A DNA stretch of 51,509 nt from Pseudomonas faucium (GTDB taxonomy: Bacteria; Pseudomonadota; Gammaproteobacteria; Pseudomonadales; Pseudomonadaceae): the NCBI RefSeq assembly GCF_021602585.1, contig NZ_BQIP01000011.1:130413-181921 (forward strand), in the 5' to 3' direction. Positions 41,854-50,480 of this stretch are shown here, one piece after another; positions within the stretch are counted from its first letter, which is position 1, and the number at the start of each line of letters is the position of its first letter. The notes beneath the pieces were generated by a model. It had not been told where the DNA came from. It was given only the letters and a program-made list of their open reading frames with translations, and searched no databases. The translations under genes were made by a program, and so were the position numbers.

Positions 41854-43044
41854 ATGCGCTTTTCTTCTTTGACCCAACGTATCGCCGGCGACGGCGCGGC
41901 CGCCTGGGAGATCCACTACCGCGCCCTGGCCATGCTCGAACAGGGCCGCGACGTGCTGTTGCTGTCGGTCGGCGACCCAGACTTCGACACCCCGGCGCCG
42001 ATCGTCCAGGCGGCGGTGGACAGCCTGCAGGCCGGCCACACCCACTACGCCGACGTGCGCGGCAAGCGCAGCCTGCGCGAGGCCATCGCCCGTCGCCATC
42101 AGCAGCGCAGCGGCCAGGCGGTGACGGCCGACCAGGTGACGGTGCTGGCCGGCGCCCAGTGCGCGCTGTTCTGCGTCGCGCAGTGCGTGCTGGAGCCGGG
42201 CGATGAGGTGATCGTCGCCGAGCCGATGTACGTCACCTACGAGGCAGTGTTCGGTGCCTGCGGCGCCAAGGTGGTGCCGGTGCCGGTGCGCTCGGAGCAT
42301 GGTTTTCGCGTGCAGGCCGAAGACGTTGCCGCGCGCATCACCCCGCGCACCCGCGCCCTGGCGCTGAACAGCCCGCACAACCCCTCCGGCGCCAGCCTGC
42401 CGCGCAGCACCTGGGAGGCCCTGGCCGAGCTGTGCATCGCCCATGACCTGTGGCTGATCAGCGACGAGGTGTACAGCGAGCTGCTGTTCGACGGCGAGCA
42501 CATCAGCCCGGCCAGCCTGCCGGGCATGGCCGAGCGCACGGCGACGCTCAACAGCCTGTCCAAGTCGCACGCCATGACTGGCTGGCGGGTCGGCTGGGTG
42601 GTCGGCTCGCCGGCTCTGGCCGGGCACCTGGAAAACCTGGCGCTGTGCATGCTCTACGGCTCGCCCGACTTTATCCAGGACGCCGCGGTGGCTGCGCTGG
42701 AACAGCCGTTGCCGGAGCTCGAAGCCATGCGCGAGGCCTACCGCCAGCGCCGCGACCTGGTGTGCGCAAGCCTTGCCGATTGCCCGGGCGTGCGCGCGCT
42801 CAAGCCCGATGGCGGGATGTTCGTGATGGTCGATATTCGCGAGACCGGGCTCAGCGCCCAGGACTTCTGCAACCGCCTGCTCGACCTGCATGGCGTGTCG
42901 GTGCTGGCCGGCGAGGCCTTCGGCCCGAGCGCGGCGGGGCATATCCGCCTGGGCCTGGTGCTCGCGGCCGCGCCGCTGCGCGAAGCCTGCCGGCGTATCG
43001 CCCTGTGCGCCCGCGAGCTGATGGAGGCGCAGCGCCATGCGTGA
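41854..43044 (+). CDS. aruH: Arginine:pyruvate transaminase (AruH-like)
   Basis: 396 residues, class I/II aminotransferase with pyridoxal phosphate on Lys237 in NSLSKSHAMTGWRVGWV. Other marks are LSVGDPDFDTPAPIV, HYADVRGKRSLREAI, NSPHNPSGASLPRSTWEAL and the DEVYSELLFDGEH loop. The sequence closely matches P. aeruginosa AruH as I remember it (RIAGDGAAAWEIHYRAL, AGHIRLGLVL), so the name is fairly safe. AruH moves the alpha-amino group of L-arginine to pyruvate, giving 2-ketoarginine and alanine. In P. aeruginosa it sits beside aruI and the AruRS sensor pair; here it lies inside a CoA-oxidation operon, and no aruRS is adjacent. Confidence 0.92.
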   Translation: MRFSSLTQRIAGDGAAAWEIHYRALAMLEQGRDVLLLSVGDPDFDTPAPIVQAAVDSLQAGHTHYADVRGKRSLREAIARRHQQRSGQAVTADQVTVLAGAQCALFCVAQCVLEPGDEVIVAEPMYVTYEAVFGACGAKVVPVPVRSEHGFRVQAEDVAARITPRTRALALNSPHNPSGASLPRSTWEALAELCIAHDLWLISDEVYSELLFDGEHISPASLPGMAERTATLNSLSKSHAMTGWRVGWVVGSPALAGHLENLALCMLYGSPDFIQDAAVAALEQPLPELEAMREAYRQRRDLVCASLADCPGVRALKPDGGMFVMVDIRETGLSAQDFCNRLLDLHGVSVLAGEAFGPSAAGHIRLGLVLAAAPLREACRRIALCARELMEAQRHA

Positions 43045-44452
43045 ATACACCCGCCTGTACATCGATGGGCGCTGGCAGCAGCCGGCGGGGCAGGGCATGG
43101 CCGAGGTGATCGACCCGGCCAGCGAGGCGGTCGCCGGCAAGGTGCCGCTGGGTAACGAAGCGGATGTGGAGCGCGCGGTCGCGGCGGCGCGCAGGGCTTT
43201 TGCCGGCTGGTCGCGCACGCCGTCCAGCGTGCGCGCCGGGTACATTCGCGCCCTGGTTGAACAGCTCAAGGCCCGTGCCGACGAGATGGCCGCCGTGATC
43301 ACCAGCGAACTGGGCATGCCGGTGCAGTGGTGCCGGCCGGTGCAGGTCGACGGGCCGATCGTCGGCCTTGAGCAGTACATCGAACTGGCGGGGTTGATGG
43401 ATGAGGTCCGCGAGGTCGGCAACTCGTTGGTGTACCGCGAGGCGGTGGGCGTGTGCGCCTTCATCAACCCCTGGAACTACCCGCTGCACCAGTTGATCGG
43501 CAAGCTGGCGCCGGCCTTGGCCGCCGGGTGCACGGTGGTGGTCAAGCCGAGCCAGGAAACCCCGCTGCATGCGTTCGTGCTGGCCGAGATGATCGAGGCC
43601 ATCGGGATGCCGGCCGGGGTGTTCAACCTGGTCAGCGGGCCGGGGTCGAAGGTGGGCGAGGCGCTGGCCCGGCATCCGCAGGTGGACATGGTCTCGTTCA
43701 CCGGCTCCACCGCTGCGGGCGTGCGGGTGGCGCAGGCGGCGGCGCCGTCGGTGAAGCGCGTGTGCCTGGAGCTGGGCGGCAAGTCGCCGCTGCTGATCAC
43801 CGCCGATGCGGACCTTGAAGCCGCGGTGCGCTATGGCGTGCAGGACGTGATGATCAACTCGGGGCAAACCTGCACGGCGCTGACCCGGATGCTGTTGCCG
43901 GCGTCGCGCTATGCCCAGGCGCTGGAGATTGCCGTGGACGAGGCCCGTGGGCTGGTGATGGGCGACCCGCAGGATGCGCGCAGTTTCCTCGGGCCGATGT
44001 GTTCGGCGGCGCAGCGGCGCACGGTGCAGGATTACATCCGCATTGGCCTTGAAGAAGGTGCGCGGCTGCTGTGTGGCGGTGAGACGGCGCCGGGCCTGGA
44101 GCGCGGGTTCTACGTACCGCCGACGATCTTTGCCGATGTCGACAACCGCATGCGTATCGCCCAGGAGGAAATCTTCGGGCCGGTGCTGTGCTTGATCCCT
44201 TATGCCGACGAAGCCGAGGCAGTCGCCCTGGCCAATGATTCACCGTTCGGGCTGTCCAGCGCCGTCTGGGCGGGTAGCCGCGACAAGGCGTTGCAGCTTG
44301 CGCGCCAGCTGCGTGCGGGGCAGTGCTTCGTCAATGGTGGGGCGTTCAACTACCAGGCGCCGTTTGGCGGGTACAAGCAATCGGGCAATGGCCGCGAGTG
44401 GGGCGAGGAGGGGCTGGGCGAGTTCGTCGAGACCAAGGCCGTTCAGTTTTAG
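43037..44452 (+). CDS. NAD(P)-dependent aldehyde dehydrogenase
   Basis: 471 residues, aldehyde-dehydrogenase superfamily. NAD-binding PWNYPLHQLIGKLAPALAAG and SFTGSTAAG are visible; Glu245 in CLELGGKSP and the nucleophile Cys279 in NSGQTCTAL are in place. The C-terminal signature AQEEIFGPVLCLIPY and FGGYKQSGNGREWG are normal. The ATG overlaps the aruH stop by eight bases, so translation is coupled. It would oxidise the aldehyde released by the AruI-like decarboxylase, probably 4-guanidinobutyraldehyde, to the acid. Last gene of the operon, followed by a large inverted repeat. Confidence 0.93.
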   Translation: MREYTRLYIDGRWQQPAGQGMAEVIDPASEAVAGKVPLGNEADVERAVAAARRAFAGWSRTPSSVRAGYIRALVEQLKARADEMAAVITSELGMPVQWCRPVQVDGPIVGLEQYIELAGLMDEVREVGNSLVYREAVGVCAFINPWNYPLHQLIGKLAPALAAGCTVVVKPSQETPLHAFVLAEMIEAIGMPAGVFNLVSGPGSKVGEALARHPQVDMVSFTGSTAAGVRVAQAAAPSVKRVCLELGGKSPLLITADADLEAAVRYGVQDVMINSGQTCTALTRMLLPASRYAQALEIAVDEARGLVMGDPQDARSFLGPMCSAAQRRTVQDYIRIGLEEGARLLCGGETAPGLERGFYVPPTIFADVDNRMRIAQEEIFGPVLCLIPYADEAEAVALANDSPFGLSSAVWAGSRDKALQLARQLRAGQCFVNGGAFNYQAPFGGYKQSGNGREWGEEGLGEFVETKAVQF

Positions 44453-44761
44453 TATCACGGTGGTGCATTGAGTGTTTGACGACAAGGATGTTGCGCCCTT
44501 GAGATCGAGCGCCGCCCGCGCGGCGCATCGCGGATAAAATCCGCTCCTACATTCGTTGCAACGTGCCACGGTCTGTCAGGCCATGGTTGTCCGCTTTTAG
44601 CGCCCGCCGAGAAGTCCCGTCGTGCCACCAGGGCTGACAACCATGGCCTATCAGGCATAGGTACGTTGCAACAAATGTAGGAGCGGATTTTATCCGCGAT
44701 GCGCCGCGCGGGCGGCGCTCGATCTCACAGACGCAAACCCTTCCCTGCCGAGCACTGACGG
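44453..44761. other. Gap between convergent genes filled by an inverted repeat
   Basis: 309 bases with no gene, between the aldehyde dehydrogenase (plus) and Rrf2 regulator (minus) stops. Three quarters of it is the composite element at 44501-44726. Confidence 0.7.
44501..44726. repeat. 226-bp composite inverted repeat
   Basis: The outer arms 44501-44564 and 44663-44726 are 64-bp reverse complements with one mismatch. Each carries its own hairpins (GCGCCGCCCGCGCGGCGC and GCGGATAAAATCCGC). Inside them, CCATGGTTGTC (44581-44591) and GACAACCATGG (44636-44646) form a second pair of arms around a 44-base core. The core unit GGAGCGGATTTTATCCGC is a common Pseudomonas REP type, different from the GCCGGC type elsewhere in the window. 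It could act as a two-way transcription barrier or a mobile BIME. Confidence 0.9.
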
Positions 44762-45202
44762 TCATGCAATGTCGCTGTATTCCTTCGGCGTATCAAAGGC
44801 GACAAACAGCTGATCCGCCGTGATCGCCCCCAGGTCCAGGCGCATGTTCTGCTCCAGCATGGCAAACAGCCGAGTAAACACCTCGTACACCTTGCAGTGA
44901 TCCTCGAGCCCGGCAAACGGGTTGTCGATCTTCTCGGCGATCAGCGAGCTTTCCTGCACCGCGTCATACACCTCGCGCAGGGTGATCTCCCGCGGCGCAC
45001 GGGCCAGGGTCACGCCGCCCTGGGCGCCGCGAAACGAGGTCAGGATGTTGGCCTTGACCATCTGCGACACCAGCCCGCGCACGCGGGTAGGGTGCACCTT
45101 CACCCATTTGGCGATGGTCTCGGTGCGCAGCTTCTGCGGCGCATTGGCGGCTACGAACGAGAGAATGTACGAAGCAGTGATGAGTCGGGTCGACTGGCTC
45201 AT
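44762..45202 (-). CDS. Rrf2-family transcriptional regulator
   Basis: 146 residues. Winged-helix N-terminus: LITASYILSFVAANAPQKL, TETIAKWVKVHPTRVRGLV and the wing FRGAQGGVTLARAPREITL, typical of Rrf2. Only one Cys (DHCKVYEV) is present, so the three-Cys iron-sulfur site of IscR/NsrR is missing and the sensor is something else. I chose ATG 45202; a TTG at 45232 would add ten residues. Neither has a clear Shine-Dalgarno. Divergent from the ABC importer operon, with a perfect 15-bp dyad between them (45297-45311) over the importer's likely -35, so it probably represses the importer. Confidence 0.9.
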   Translation of the reverse strand: MSQSTRLITASYILSFVAANAPQKLRTETIAKWVKVHPTRVRGLVSQMVKANILTSFRGAQGGVTLARAPREITLREVYDAVQESSLIAEKIDNPFAGLEDHCKVYEVFTRLFAMLEQNMRLDLGAITADQLFVAFDTPKEYSDIA

Positions 45203-45296
45203 GGAGGTAATGGCTCCCTGCGAAAACCGCAATGTTACAGCATCGAAAAGCCCGTCATCGGGCCCTGGAAAAGCGCTTGTCGTGCCGCTAATGTAT

Positions 45297-45325
45297 TTGT
45301 TACGGTAACAATTACAAATTATACA
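45297..45325 (+). promoter_or_regulatory. Operator TTGTTAC-G-GTAACAA over the ABC operon promoter
   Basis: A perfect 7-1-7 inverted repeat (45297-45311). Its first six bases (TTGTTA) can serve as the -35; 17 bases later TATACA (45320-45325) can serve as the -10. Repressor binding would block the promoter. The adjacent Rrf2 gene is the natural candidate. Confidence 0.7.
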
Positions 45326-45352
45326 CAGCTTCTACGCACTCCGCTTTGACCG

Positions 45353-45410
45353 AACAACAATTCCTTGCGGTTCAACAGGGGCAAATGCCATGAGCGATAA
45401 CAACAACAAG
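45353..45410 (+). promoter_or_regulatory. Two AACAACAA (Hfq/Crc-type) motifs around the ABC operon start
   Basis: AACAACAA at 45353-45360 lies in the leader, and AACAACAACAAG at 45399-45410 covers codons 4-7 (Asn-Asn-Asn-Lys). Both fit the AANAANAA rule for Hfq-Crc and flank the start codon at 45390. Catabolite repression of the importer is inferred. Confidence 0.5.
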
Positions 45411-46991
45411 AGTCCTCTCGTCATTCCCGAAGGCGGCCTGCCGCGCCGGGACTTCCTCAAGTACAGCGCCGCTGCCGCGGCCATCGCCGGGGCATTCTCC
45501 CTCGGCCTGCCATTGAACAGCTTTGCCCAAGAGGCCACGCCCAAACCAGGCGGCACCCTGCGCCTGGGCCTTGCCGGGGGCAGCACCACCGACTCGAAAG
45601 ACCCAGGCTCCTGGGTCGACACCTTCACCTTCGTCGGCTTTTCGGCGGTGTACAACACCCTCAGCGAAATCGCCGTGGACGGCACGGCCATCCCGGAGCT
45701 GGCCGAGCGCTGGGAGTCGAGCCCGGACGCGAAAGTCTGGACCTTCACCCTGCGCCAGGGCGTGACCTTCCACAACGGCAAGACCCTTGTCGCCGACGAT
45801 GTGGTCGCCTCGATCCAGCACCACCTGGGCGACAACTCCACCTCCGCAGCCAAGACCGTGCTCGGCGATGTCGCCAAGGTGTCGGCCAGCGCCCCCGACA
45901 CCGTGGTGTTCGAGCTGCATTCGGGCAACGCGGACTTTGCCTACGTGGTCGCCGACTACCACCTGGTGATCATGCCCGCCAAGGACGGCCTGGCCGACTG
46001 GCAGGCCGGCGTCGGCACCGGCGGCTACCGCATCAAGGGCTTCGAGCCGGGCGTGCGCATGGACCTTGAGCGCAGCCCCGACTACTGGAAGCCGGGCAGG
46101 GCGCATTTCGCCAGCGCCGAGCTGATCGCCATCGCCGACGGCGCGGCGCGGGTCAACGCCCTGGTCACCGGCAAGGTCGATGTGATCAACAAGGTCGACC
46201 TCAAGACCGTGGCCCTGCTCAAGCGCAACCCCAAGCTTGTGATCGAGGAAACCAAGGGCGCCCAGCACTACACCTTCCCGATGCTCTGCGACAGCCAGCA
46301 GTTTCGCGACAACAACGTGCGCATGGCGCTCAAGCACGCGGTCAACCGCGAAACCTTGCTGGCCTCGGTGCTCTACGGTTATGGCCAGGTCGGCAACGAC
46401 CACCCGCTGCAGCCGGCCAACCGCTTCATCAACCCGGCCCTGGAGCAGCGCGTCTACGACCCGGACAAGGCCCGCTTCTACCTGCGCCAGGCCGGCATGG
46501 ACAGCCTCAAGGTGCGCCTGCAGGCCTCCGACGCCGCCTACAGCGGCGCGGTGGACGCCTCGGTGCTGTTCAAGGAGCAGGCGCGCCAGGCCGGCATCGA
46601 CATCGACGTGGTGCGCGAGCCGGCCGACGGCTTCTTCTCCAACGTGTGGATGAAACAGACCTTCACCACCTCGTTCTGGTACTCCAGCCTCACCGCCGAC
46701 CGCATGTTCAGCATCGGCTACGCCAAGGGCGCGGCGTGGAACGAGACGCACTGGGACAACCCGCGCTTCAACCAGCTGCTCAACGCCGCCCGCGGCGAGA
46801 TGAACGAGCCGCTGCGCCGCGAGATGTACAACGAGATGCAGGCGCTGTGCCGCGACGACGGCGGGGCGATCGTGCCGCTGTTCGCCAGCTCCGTCGCTGC
46901 CCGCTCCAGCCGCGTGGCCCATGGCCCGCTGACCGCGCCCTATGGCGAGCTGGATGGGCTGCGGGTGATCGAGCGTTGGTGGCAGGCCTGA
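45390..46991 (+). CDS. ABC transporter periplasmic binding protein (family 5), Tat-exported
   Basis: 533 residues. The N-terminus has the twin-arginine motif LPRRDFLKYSAAAAAIAGAF with a cut near SFAQEA, so it is exported folded by Tat. The mature part is an SBP_bac_5 protein (oligopeptide/dipeptide/nickel type): PGGTLRLGLAGG, WTFTLRQGVTFHNGKTLVAD, DYWKPGRAHFA and NNVRMALKHAVNRETLL. The ligand is unknown; family members bind peptides, opines or sugars. First gene of the importer operon, 52 bases before the first permease gene, with control by Rrf2 and possibly Crc at its start. Confidence 0.93.
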   Translation: MSDNNNKSPLVIPEGGLPRRDFLKYSAAAAAIAGAFSLGLPLNSFAQEATPKPGGTLRLGLAGGSTTDSKDPGSWVDTFTFVGFSAVYNTLSEIAVDGTAIPELAERWESSPDAKVWTFTLRQGVTFHNGKTLVADDVVASIQHHLGDNSTSAAKTVLGDVAKVSASAPDTVVFELHSGNADFAYVVADYHLVIMPAKDGLADWQAGVGTGGYRIKGFEPGVRMDLERSPDYWKPGRAHFASAELIAIADGAARVNALVTGKVDVINKVDLKTVALLKRNPKLVIEETKGAQHYTFPMLCDSQQFRDNNVRMALKHAVNRETLLASVLYGYGQVGNDHPLQPANRFINPALEQRVYDPDKARFYLRQAGMDSLKVRLQASDAAYSGAVDASVLFKEQARQAGIDIDVVREPADGFFSNVWMKQTFTTSFWYSSLTADRMFSIGYAKGAAWNETHWDNPRFNQLLNAARGEMNEPLRREMYNEMQALCRDDGGAIVPLFASSVAARSSRVAHGPLTAPYGELDGLRVIERWWQA

Positions 46992-47043
46992 ACCGGTCGC
47001 GTTTCGCAAGGCTGAACCCTGCATCCAGTGAAGGAGTTGTACG

Positions 47044-48003
47044 GTGAACAATCTTGGCAAACTGCTTGTGCAGCGCCTGGCCCTGGGCCTGTTGTCGCTG
47101 TTTGCGGTCTCGGTGGTGATCTTCCTGGCCGTCGGCATGCTGCCGGGCGACATCGCCCAGGCCATGCTCGGCCAGTCGGCCACCCCGGAAACGGTGGCGG
47201 CTTTCCGCGCCCAGCTTGGGCTCGACCTGCCGGCGCTGCAGCGCTTCGTCAACTGGGCCTGGCGCCTGCTGCACGGTGACCTGGGCGTGTCGCTGGCCAA
47301 CCAGCGGCCGATCGCCGAACTGGTCGGCACGCGCCTGGGCAACACCTTCAGCCTGGCCCTGCTGGCGGCGCTGTTCTCGGTGCCGACGGCGTTGCTGCTG
47401 GGCATGCTCGCGGCGTTGTACCGCAACAGCTGGTTCGACCGGCTGCTCAATACCGGGGCGCTGAGCGCGGTGTCGTTCCCCGAGTTCTTCGTCGCCTACA
47501 TCCTGATCCTGGTGTTCGCGGTGAAGCTCGAATGGCTGCCGGGTATCTCCAGCCTGGCGCCGGATGCCTCGCTTGGCGAGGTGCTGCAGGTGTCGGTGCT
47601 GCCGGTGGCGACCCTGAGCCTGGTGGTGATCGCGCAGATGATGCGCATGACCCGCGCCTCGCTGATCAACCTGCTGGCCAGCCCCTACATCGAGATGGCC
47701 CGGCTCAAGGGCGTGTCGCCGGCGCGGATCATCTTCAAGCACGCCTTGCCCAATGCGCTGGCGCCGATCGTCAACGTGGTGGCGCTGAACCTGGCGTACC
47801 TGGTGGTGGGCGTGGTGGTGGTGGAGGTGGTGTTCGTCTACCCGGGCCTGGGCCAGTTGCTGGTGGACTCGGTGGCCAAGCGCGACATCCCGGTGGTGCA
47901 GGCCTGCAGCCTGATCTTCGCCGGCACCTACATCCTGCTCAACACCGGCGCCGACGTGCTGTCGATCGCCAGCAACCCACGCCTGATGCATCCGAAGGGG
48001 TAG
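47044..48003 (+). CDS. ABC transporter permease (DppB/OppB type)
   Basis: 319 residues with about six membrane segments. The N-terminal LLVQRLALGLLSLFAVSVVIF is the OppB pattern. The EAA loop that contacts the ATPase is YIEMARLKGVSPARIIFKHA LPN. Starts with GTG seven bases after AAGGAG. Followed after three bases by the second permease gene. Forms the membrane channel with it. Confidence 0.95.
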   Translation: MNNLGKLLVQRLALGLLSLFAVSVVIFLAVGMLPGDIAQAMLGQSATPETVAAFRAQLGLDLPALQRFVNWAWRLLHGDLGVSLANQRPIAELVGTRLGNTFSLALLAALFSVPTALLLGMLAALYRNSWFDRLLNTGALSAVSFPEFFVAYILILVFAVKLEWLPGISSLAPDASLGEVLQVSVLPVATLSLVVIAQMMRMTRASLINLLASPYIEMARLKGVSPARIIFKHALPNALAPIVNVVALNLAYLVVGVVVVEVVFVYPGLGQLLVDSVAKRDIPVVQACSLIFAGTYILLNTGADVLSIASNPRLMHPKG

Positions 48004-48006
48004 TCC

Positions 48007-48834
48007 ATGAGCCTGATCACACCTCTGCTGCGCGCACCCTTGAGCGCCAAGTTCGGCCTGCTGGTGATCGTTGCCTACATCGTGGTGGCGCTGTTCGCGC
48101 CGCTGCTGGCGCCTTACGGCGAAACCCAGGTGGTCGGCGAGGGCTTCGCGCCCTGGGGCCCGCAATTTCTGCTGGGCACCGACAACCTTGGCCGCGACAT
48201 GTTCAGCCGCCTGCTGTACGGCGCCCGCAACACCCTGGGCATCGCCTTCCTGACCACCAGCCTTGCGTTCCTGCTGGGCGGCCTGTGCGGGCTGGTGGCG
48301 GCGATCAAGGGCGGCTGGATCGACCAGGGGCTGTCGCGCGTGGTCGACATCCTGATGGCCATCCCGCAACTGATCTTCGCCTTGCTGATCCTCAGCGTGG
48401 TCGGCACCACCGCCACCTCGCTGGTGCTGGTGATCGCGCTGCTCGATGCCACGCGGGTGTTCCGCCTGTCGCGGGCGGTGGCGATGAATGTGGTGGTGCA
48501 GGATTTCGTCGAGGCGGCGCGGTTGCGCGGGGAAGGGCTGTGGTGGCTGGTCACCCGCGAGGTGCTGCCCAACGCCGCGGCGCCGCTGATCGCCGAGTTC
48601 GGCCTGCGTTTCTGCTTCGTCTTCCTGTTCATCAGCGCCTTGTCGTTCCTCGGCCTTGGCATCCAGCCGCCGACCGCCGACTGGGGCAGCATGGTGCGCG
48701 ACAACGCGGTGCTGATCACCTTCGGTGACATCAGCCCGCTGCTTCCGGCCCTGGCGGTGGCGTTGATCACGGTGAGCGTGAACTTCGTCGTCGATTGGGT
48801 GCTGCACCTGTCCAGTGGCCTGAAGGAGTGCTGA
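48007..48834 (+). CDS. ABC transporter permease (DppC/OppC type)
   Basis: 275 residues. The N-terminal segment KFGLLVIVAYIVVALFAPLL is followed by LGTDNLGRDMFSRLLYGARN, the OppC signature. The EAA loop is DFVEAARLRGEGLWWLVTRE. It pairs with the DppB-type protein. The stop lies two bases before the ATPase gene's ATG, and AAGGAG for that gene sits inside this coding region, so the two are coupled. Confidence 0.95.
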   Translation: MSLITPLLRAPLSAKFGLLVIVAYIVVALFAPLLAPYGETQVVGEGFAPWGPQFLLGTDNLGRDMFSRLLYGARNTLGIAFLTTSLAFLLGGLCGLVAAIKGGWIDQGLSRVVDILMAIPQLIFALLILSVVGTTATSLVLVIALLDATRVFRLSRAVAMNVVVQDFVEAARLRGEGLWWLVTREVLPNAAAPLIAEFGLRFCFVFLFISALSFLGLGIQPPTADWGSMVRDNAVLITFGDISPLLPALAVALITVSVNFVVDWVLHLSSGLKEC

Positions 48835-48836
48835 GC

Positions 48837-50471
48837 ATGAGCAACGATACCTTGCTGCAAATAAGCGACCTGCGCATCGAAGGCCACTACGAGAACGCCT
48901 GGCACCCGCTGATCAAGGGCATCGACCTGACCTTGAAGCGCGGCGAAGTGCTGGGGCTGATCGGCGAGTCCGGGGCCGGCAAGTCGACCTTGGGCCTGGC
49001 CTCCATGGGGTATGTGCGCGATGGCTGCCGCATCACCGGCGGTAGCGTGCGGTTCGATGGCATCGAGCTGCTCCAGGCCAGCGCCGAAACCCTGCGCAAG
49101 CTGCGCGGCCTGCGCATCGCCTATGTCGCACAGAGCGCCGCCGCTTCGTTCAACCCGGCGCACCGGCTGATCGACCAGCACGTGGAAACCGCCGTGATCA
49201 ACGGGGGTATCGACCGCGCCAAGGCCGAAGCCGAGGCCGTGGAGCTGTACCGCATCCTGCGCCTGCCGGACCCTGAGCACATCGGCCAGCGCTACCCGCA
49301 CCAGCTCTCCGGCGGCCAGTTGCAGCGGGTGATGACTGCCATGGCCATGGCCTGCCACCCGGACCTGATCGTCTTCGACGAACCCACCACGGCGCTCGAC
49401 GTCACCACCCAGATCGAAGTGCTGGCGGCGATCCGCGATGCGGTGAAAACCTTCGGCAGCGCCGCGCTGTACATCAGCCACGACCTGGCGGTGGTGGCGC
49501 AGATGGCCGACCGCATCATGGTGCTGCGCCACGGCAGCCTGGTGGAGGAGGCGCAGACCCGCACCATGCTCAGCGCGCCGCAGCAGGCCTACACCCAGTC
49601 GCTGTGGGCGGTGCGCAACTTCCACACCTCGGCCAAGGCCTGCCCGCGCGACGAAAAGCCCTTGCTCGAGGTGCGCAAGGTCGACGCCAGCTATGGCCAT
49701 CAGCCGGTGCTGCACGAGGTGTCGCTGAAACTCTATCGCGGCCAGACCCTGGCGGTGATCGGCGAGTCGGGCAGTGGCAAGAGCACCACGGCGCGGCTGA
49801 TCAGCGGCCTGCTGCAGCCCACCTCGGGCCAGGTGCTGTATGACGGCCAGGCGCTGCCGGCGGACTATCGCCAGCGCAGCAAGGAGCAGCTGCGGCGCAT
49901 CCAGATGATCTACCAGATCCCTGACACGGCGCTCAACCCACGCCAGCGCATCGTCGACATCATTGGCCGGCCGTTGAGCTTCTACCTGGACCTCAAGGGC
50001 AAGGCGTTGCGCGAGCGGGTTGCCGAGCTTTTGCGGATGATCGACCTGGAGCCGGCCAAGTACCTGGACCGCCTGCCCCGCGAGCTGTCCGGCGGGCAGA
50101 AGCAGCGGGTGTGCATCGCCCGCGCGCTGGCGGCCGAGCCGCAACTGATCATCTGCGACGAGGTGACCTCGGCGCTCGACCAGCTGGTGGCCGAGGGCGT
50201 GCTGAAACTGCTCGACCGCATCCAGCGCGAGCTGGGCGTGGCGTACCTGTTCATCACCCATGACGTGGCCACCGTGCGCGCCATCGCCGACGAGGTGCTG
50301 GTGATGCAGCGCGGGCGGGTGGTCGACCACGGCAGCCGCGAGGCGATCTTCCAGCCGCCGTTCCGTGACTACACCGGGTTGCTGTTCTCCTGCGAGCCGG
50401 AGATGGACCCCGACTGGCTCGACCGCCTGCTGGCGGCGCGCAACCCCACTTCCCCCTTGGCAACAGTTTGA
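48837..50471 (+). CDS. ABC transporter double ATPase (DppD-DppF fusion)
   Basis: 544 residues with two complete nucleotide-binding domains in one chain. Domain 1: Walker A GESGAGKST, signature LSGGQLQRV, Walker B LIVFDEPTTALD and the His switch ISHD. Domain 2: Walker A GESGSGKST, signature LSGGQKQRV, Walker B LIICDEVTSALD and the His switch ITHD. All catalytic parts are present in both, so both sites should be active. In most dipeptide importers these are two proteins. I chose ATG 48837, eight bases after AAGGAG, instead of the earlier in-frame start inside the permease gene. Fourth gene of the importer operon. Confidence 0.95.
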   Translation: MSNDTLLQISDLRIEGHYENAWHPLIKGIDLTLKRGEVLGLIGESGAGKSTLGLASMGYVRDGCRITGGSVRFDGIELLQASAETLRKLRGLRIAYVAQSAAASFNPAHRLIDQHVETAVINGGIDRAKAEAEAVELYRILRLPDPEHIGQRYPHQLSGGQLQRVMTAMAMACHPDLIVFDEPTTALDVTTQIEVLAAIRDAVKTFGSAALYISHDLAVVAQMADRIMVLRHGSLVEEAQTRTMLSAPQQAYTQSLWAVRNFHTSAKACPRDEKPLLEVRKVDASYGHQPVLHEVSLKLYRGQTLAVIGESGSGKSTTARLISGLLQPTSGQVLYDGQALPADYRQRSKEQLRRIQMIYQIPDTALNPRQRIVDIIGRPLSFYLDLKGKALRERVAELLRMIDLEPAKYLDRLPRELSGGQKQRVCIARALAAEPQLIICDEVTSALDQLVAEGVLKLLDRIQRELGVAYLFITHDVATVRAIADEVLVMQRGRVVDHGSREAIFQPPFRDYTGLLFSCEPEMDPDWLDRLLAARNPTSPLATV

Positions 50472-50480
50472 GGATTGCCC

